A stretch of 6,419 nucleotides of DNA from Bacteroidota bacterium (GTDB lineage: Bacteria > Bacteroidota > Ignavibacteria > Ignavibacteriales > Ignavibacteriaceae). The notes under the pieces were generated by a model that searched no databases, had not been told where the DNA came from, and worked only from the letters and a program-made list of their open reading frames with translations. A program made the position numbers and the translations under genes. Below, in pieces: positions 5,382 to 6,419 of the stretch (position 1 is the first letter of the stretch; every line of letters begins with the position of its first letter). The stretch is from NCBI GenBank assembly GCA_024278655.1, contig JAJRSV010000180.1, positions 1 through 6,419 of the forward strand, written 5' to 3'.

Positions 5382-5454
5382 TAAGATTGTTTTACATAAA
5401 GCAGTTCGGTTACCTGCATTATTTAGATTGCAAAACAACGCTTGCTTGTTCCGG

Positions 5455-6180
5455 CTAATACCAATACCTTCTGGCACGCTGGTAAAGAATTTCGTTCCGC
5501 TGCCTGGCAGGTATTTGCGGAACCAGCCGTAAAAATATAATCGTTAAAAACAGTCCGGCAATAAACCCACCTATGTGCGCAAAAAAAGCAACGCCTCCCT
5601 GCGATTCGCCGATAACACTAACCGTGGCGAGTCCGCTTAACAATTGCATTAAAAACCAAAAGCCGATAAACACCCAGGCAGGCAGACTGATTGTATAAAA
5701 GAAAAATCCTATCGGAATAATACCGCGCACTTCCACACCCGGATACAAAACAGCGTAGCTTCCCAAAACTCCTGAGATAGCACCGCTGGCACCAATCAGT
5801 GGAATCTGTGATGAAGGTTCTATTATCACCTGAAGAAAGGCAGCCGCATATCCGCTTGCAAAGTAAAGCACCAAAAACAAAACAGAGCCGAACCTGTCTT
5901 CTACGTTATCGCCGAATAAGTAGAGGTATAACATATTGCCTATCAAATGGAACCAGCCGCCGTGAAGGAACATGCTTCTTACTACGTCTATAAAGCTTTC
6001 GGCTGAAAACGGATCCGCACTGAAATTTGCAGGAACAACCGAAATACTGAAGAATAATTTTTCAAGTTCTTCAACCGGAAAGGAAAGTTCCCAGAAAAAA
6101 ACTATCACGTTAACTGTAATTAATAAATATGTCATTACAGGAAACCTGCGCGTGGGGTTCATATCTTTATAAGGTATCAT
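5455..6180 (-). CDS. Rhomboid family intramembrane serine protease
   Basis: The 241-residue polytopic protein carries the complete rhomboid signature. The first membrane segment spans about 15-31. HGGWFHLIGNMLYLYLFGDNVED (73-95) includes His78 and Asn82, of the HxxxN oxyanion motif. GASGAISG (130-137) gives nucleophile Ser132, and AHIGGFIAG (201-209) gives base His202. About six membrane segments are visible, and the basic C-terminus (RQRNEILYQRARRYWY) is probably cytoplasmic. Rhomboids cut single-pass membrane proteins within the bilayer. The bacterial substrates of this GlpG-like branch are mostly unknown. The MIPYKDMNPTRRFPV opening is typical of this subgroup and supports ATG 6180, although no clear Shine-Dalgarno site precedes it. 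It is the first gene of the minus-strand envelope run and faces a divergent gene across about 180 bases. Confidence 0.93.
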   Translation of the reverse strand: MIPYKDMNPTRRFPVMTYLLITVNVIVFFWELSFPVEELEKLFFSISVVPANFSADPFSAESFIDVVRSMFLHGGWFHLIGNMLYLYLFGDNVEDRFGSVLFLVLYFASGYAAAFLQVIIEPSSQIPLIGASGAISGVLGSYAVLYPGVEVRGIIPIGFFFYTISLPAWVFIGFWFLMQLLSGLATVSVIGESQGGVAFFAHIGGFIAGLFLTIIFLRLVPQIPARQRNEILYQRARRYWY

Positions 6181-6333
6181 CGGCTAACAGTATTTGTTGT
6201 TAAATTAGATTTTGCTTGTTTGGTTGTTGCTTCTTAAAACCAAAAATATGAAAAAATCTTTTCATTAATTATGAAATTACTAATTGAAAGCATTTTATTA
6301 AAATATTTCGTAAAATTCATTTCAAGTTAAAAT
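6181..6333. other. AT-rich divergent intergenic region
   Basis: This strongly AT-rich stretch lies between the rhomboid gene and a divergent reading frame and should hold both promoters. On the minus strand a TATTTTTG fits the TAnnTTTG -7 pattern, but no TTG is spaced correctly upstream, so no promoter is assigned. Confidence 0.35.
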
Positions 6334-6358
6334 ATGTTTAATTATTTCCAAACCGATC

Positions 6359-6419
6359 ATGACTACCAAATTCACCAGCTTTATTCCGGTATTACTCTTC
6401 TTTTTGCTGTACAACTGGA
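6359..6419 (+). CDS. Start of an unidentified secreted or membrane protein (partial, cut by window end)
   Basis: ATG 6359 opens 20 codons reading MTTKFTSFIPVLLFFLLYNW, one early Lys and then a hydrophobic stretch, as in a signal peptide or membrane anchor. No ribosome site is visible. A competing frame from ATG 6334 (MFNYFQTDHDYQIHQLYSG...) also stays open to the window end and has lower GC3, closer to the neighbouring genes, so the frame choice is uncertain. The base composition becomes less AT-rich at about 6348, near the chosen start. No family can be assigned. Confidence 0.4.
   Translation, partial: MTTKFTSFIPVLLFFLLYNW

Noticed and set aside
5370..5477. Longer N-terminus for the DUF4136 lipoprotein starting at 5477
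   Set aside because: It would put 36 residues before the lipoprotein signal peptide and overlap the rhomboid gene end. The ATG at 5369 has AAGGA at ideal spacing.
1..6419. CRISPR array, rRNA or tRNA genes
   Set aside because: No regularly spaced direct repeats beyond the IS-end pair and no RNA gene signature were seen on either strand by reading alone.

Overview
The window looks like a chromosomal piece from the Bacteroidota/Chlorobi side of bacteria, most plausibly an Ignavibacteria-like organism. This is inferred from AT-rich, low-GC3 genes, the DUF2279 and DUF4136 envelope proteins, aromatic C-terminal outer-membrane proteins, and one promoter-like TTG-N19-TAnnTTTG element. Several genes also have clear Shine-Dalgarno sites, which argues against a typical Bacteroidia. 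No marker gene fixes the taxon.

Region 1 (1-660) is a mobile-element scar. It opens with the last codons of an IstB-like IS21-family helper gene and the repeat-bearing right end of that insertion sequence. A small solo GIY-YIG nuclease gene follows, and then the first 20 codons of a type I restriction subunit gene (hsdR) on the minus strand, cut off abruptly.

Region 2 (655-2612) is the core of interest. Read on the minus strand it is the skeleton of a type I restriction-modification operon in the order hsdM, hsdS, fic, hsdR. Only fic (Fic-domain AMP-transferase, 362 aa) is intact. hsdM is reduced to its N-terminal domain and joined in frame to the last ~20 codons of hsdS, with a stop codon where the family suggests an Arg codon. 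hsdR is broken after codon 20. The operon has therefore lost methylation, specificity and cleavage while keeping its accessory Fic protein, with an IS21-family element close by. Two related hairpins lie between fic and the hsdR stub.

Region 3 (2613-2975) is AT-rich and gene-free, ending in a strong intrinsic terminator that serves the minus-strand genes to its right.

Region 4 (2976-6180) is a run of four same-strand envelope genes. In transcription order these are a rhomboid intramembrane protease, a DUF4136 lipoprotein, a DUF2279 protein with an N-terminal signal, and a small outer-membrane beta-barrel-like protein. They are separated by about 85-100 bases, so they may be one loose transcription unit or several. 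A divergent gene with a hydrophobic N-terminus begins at the right edge and is cut by the window.
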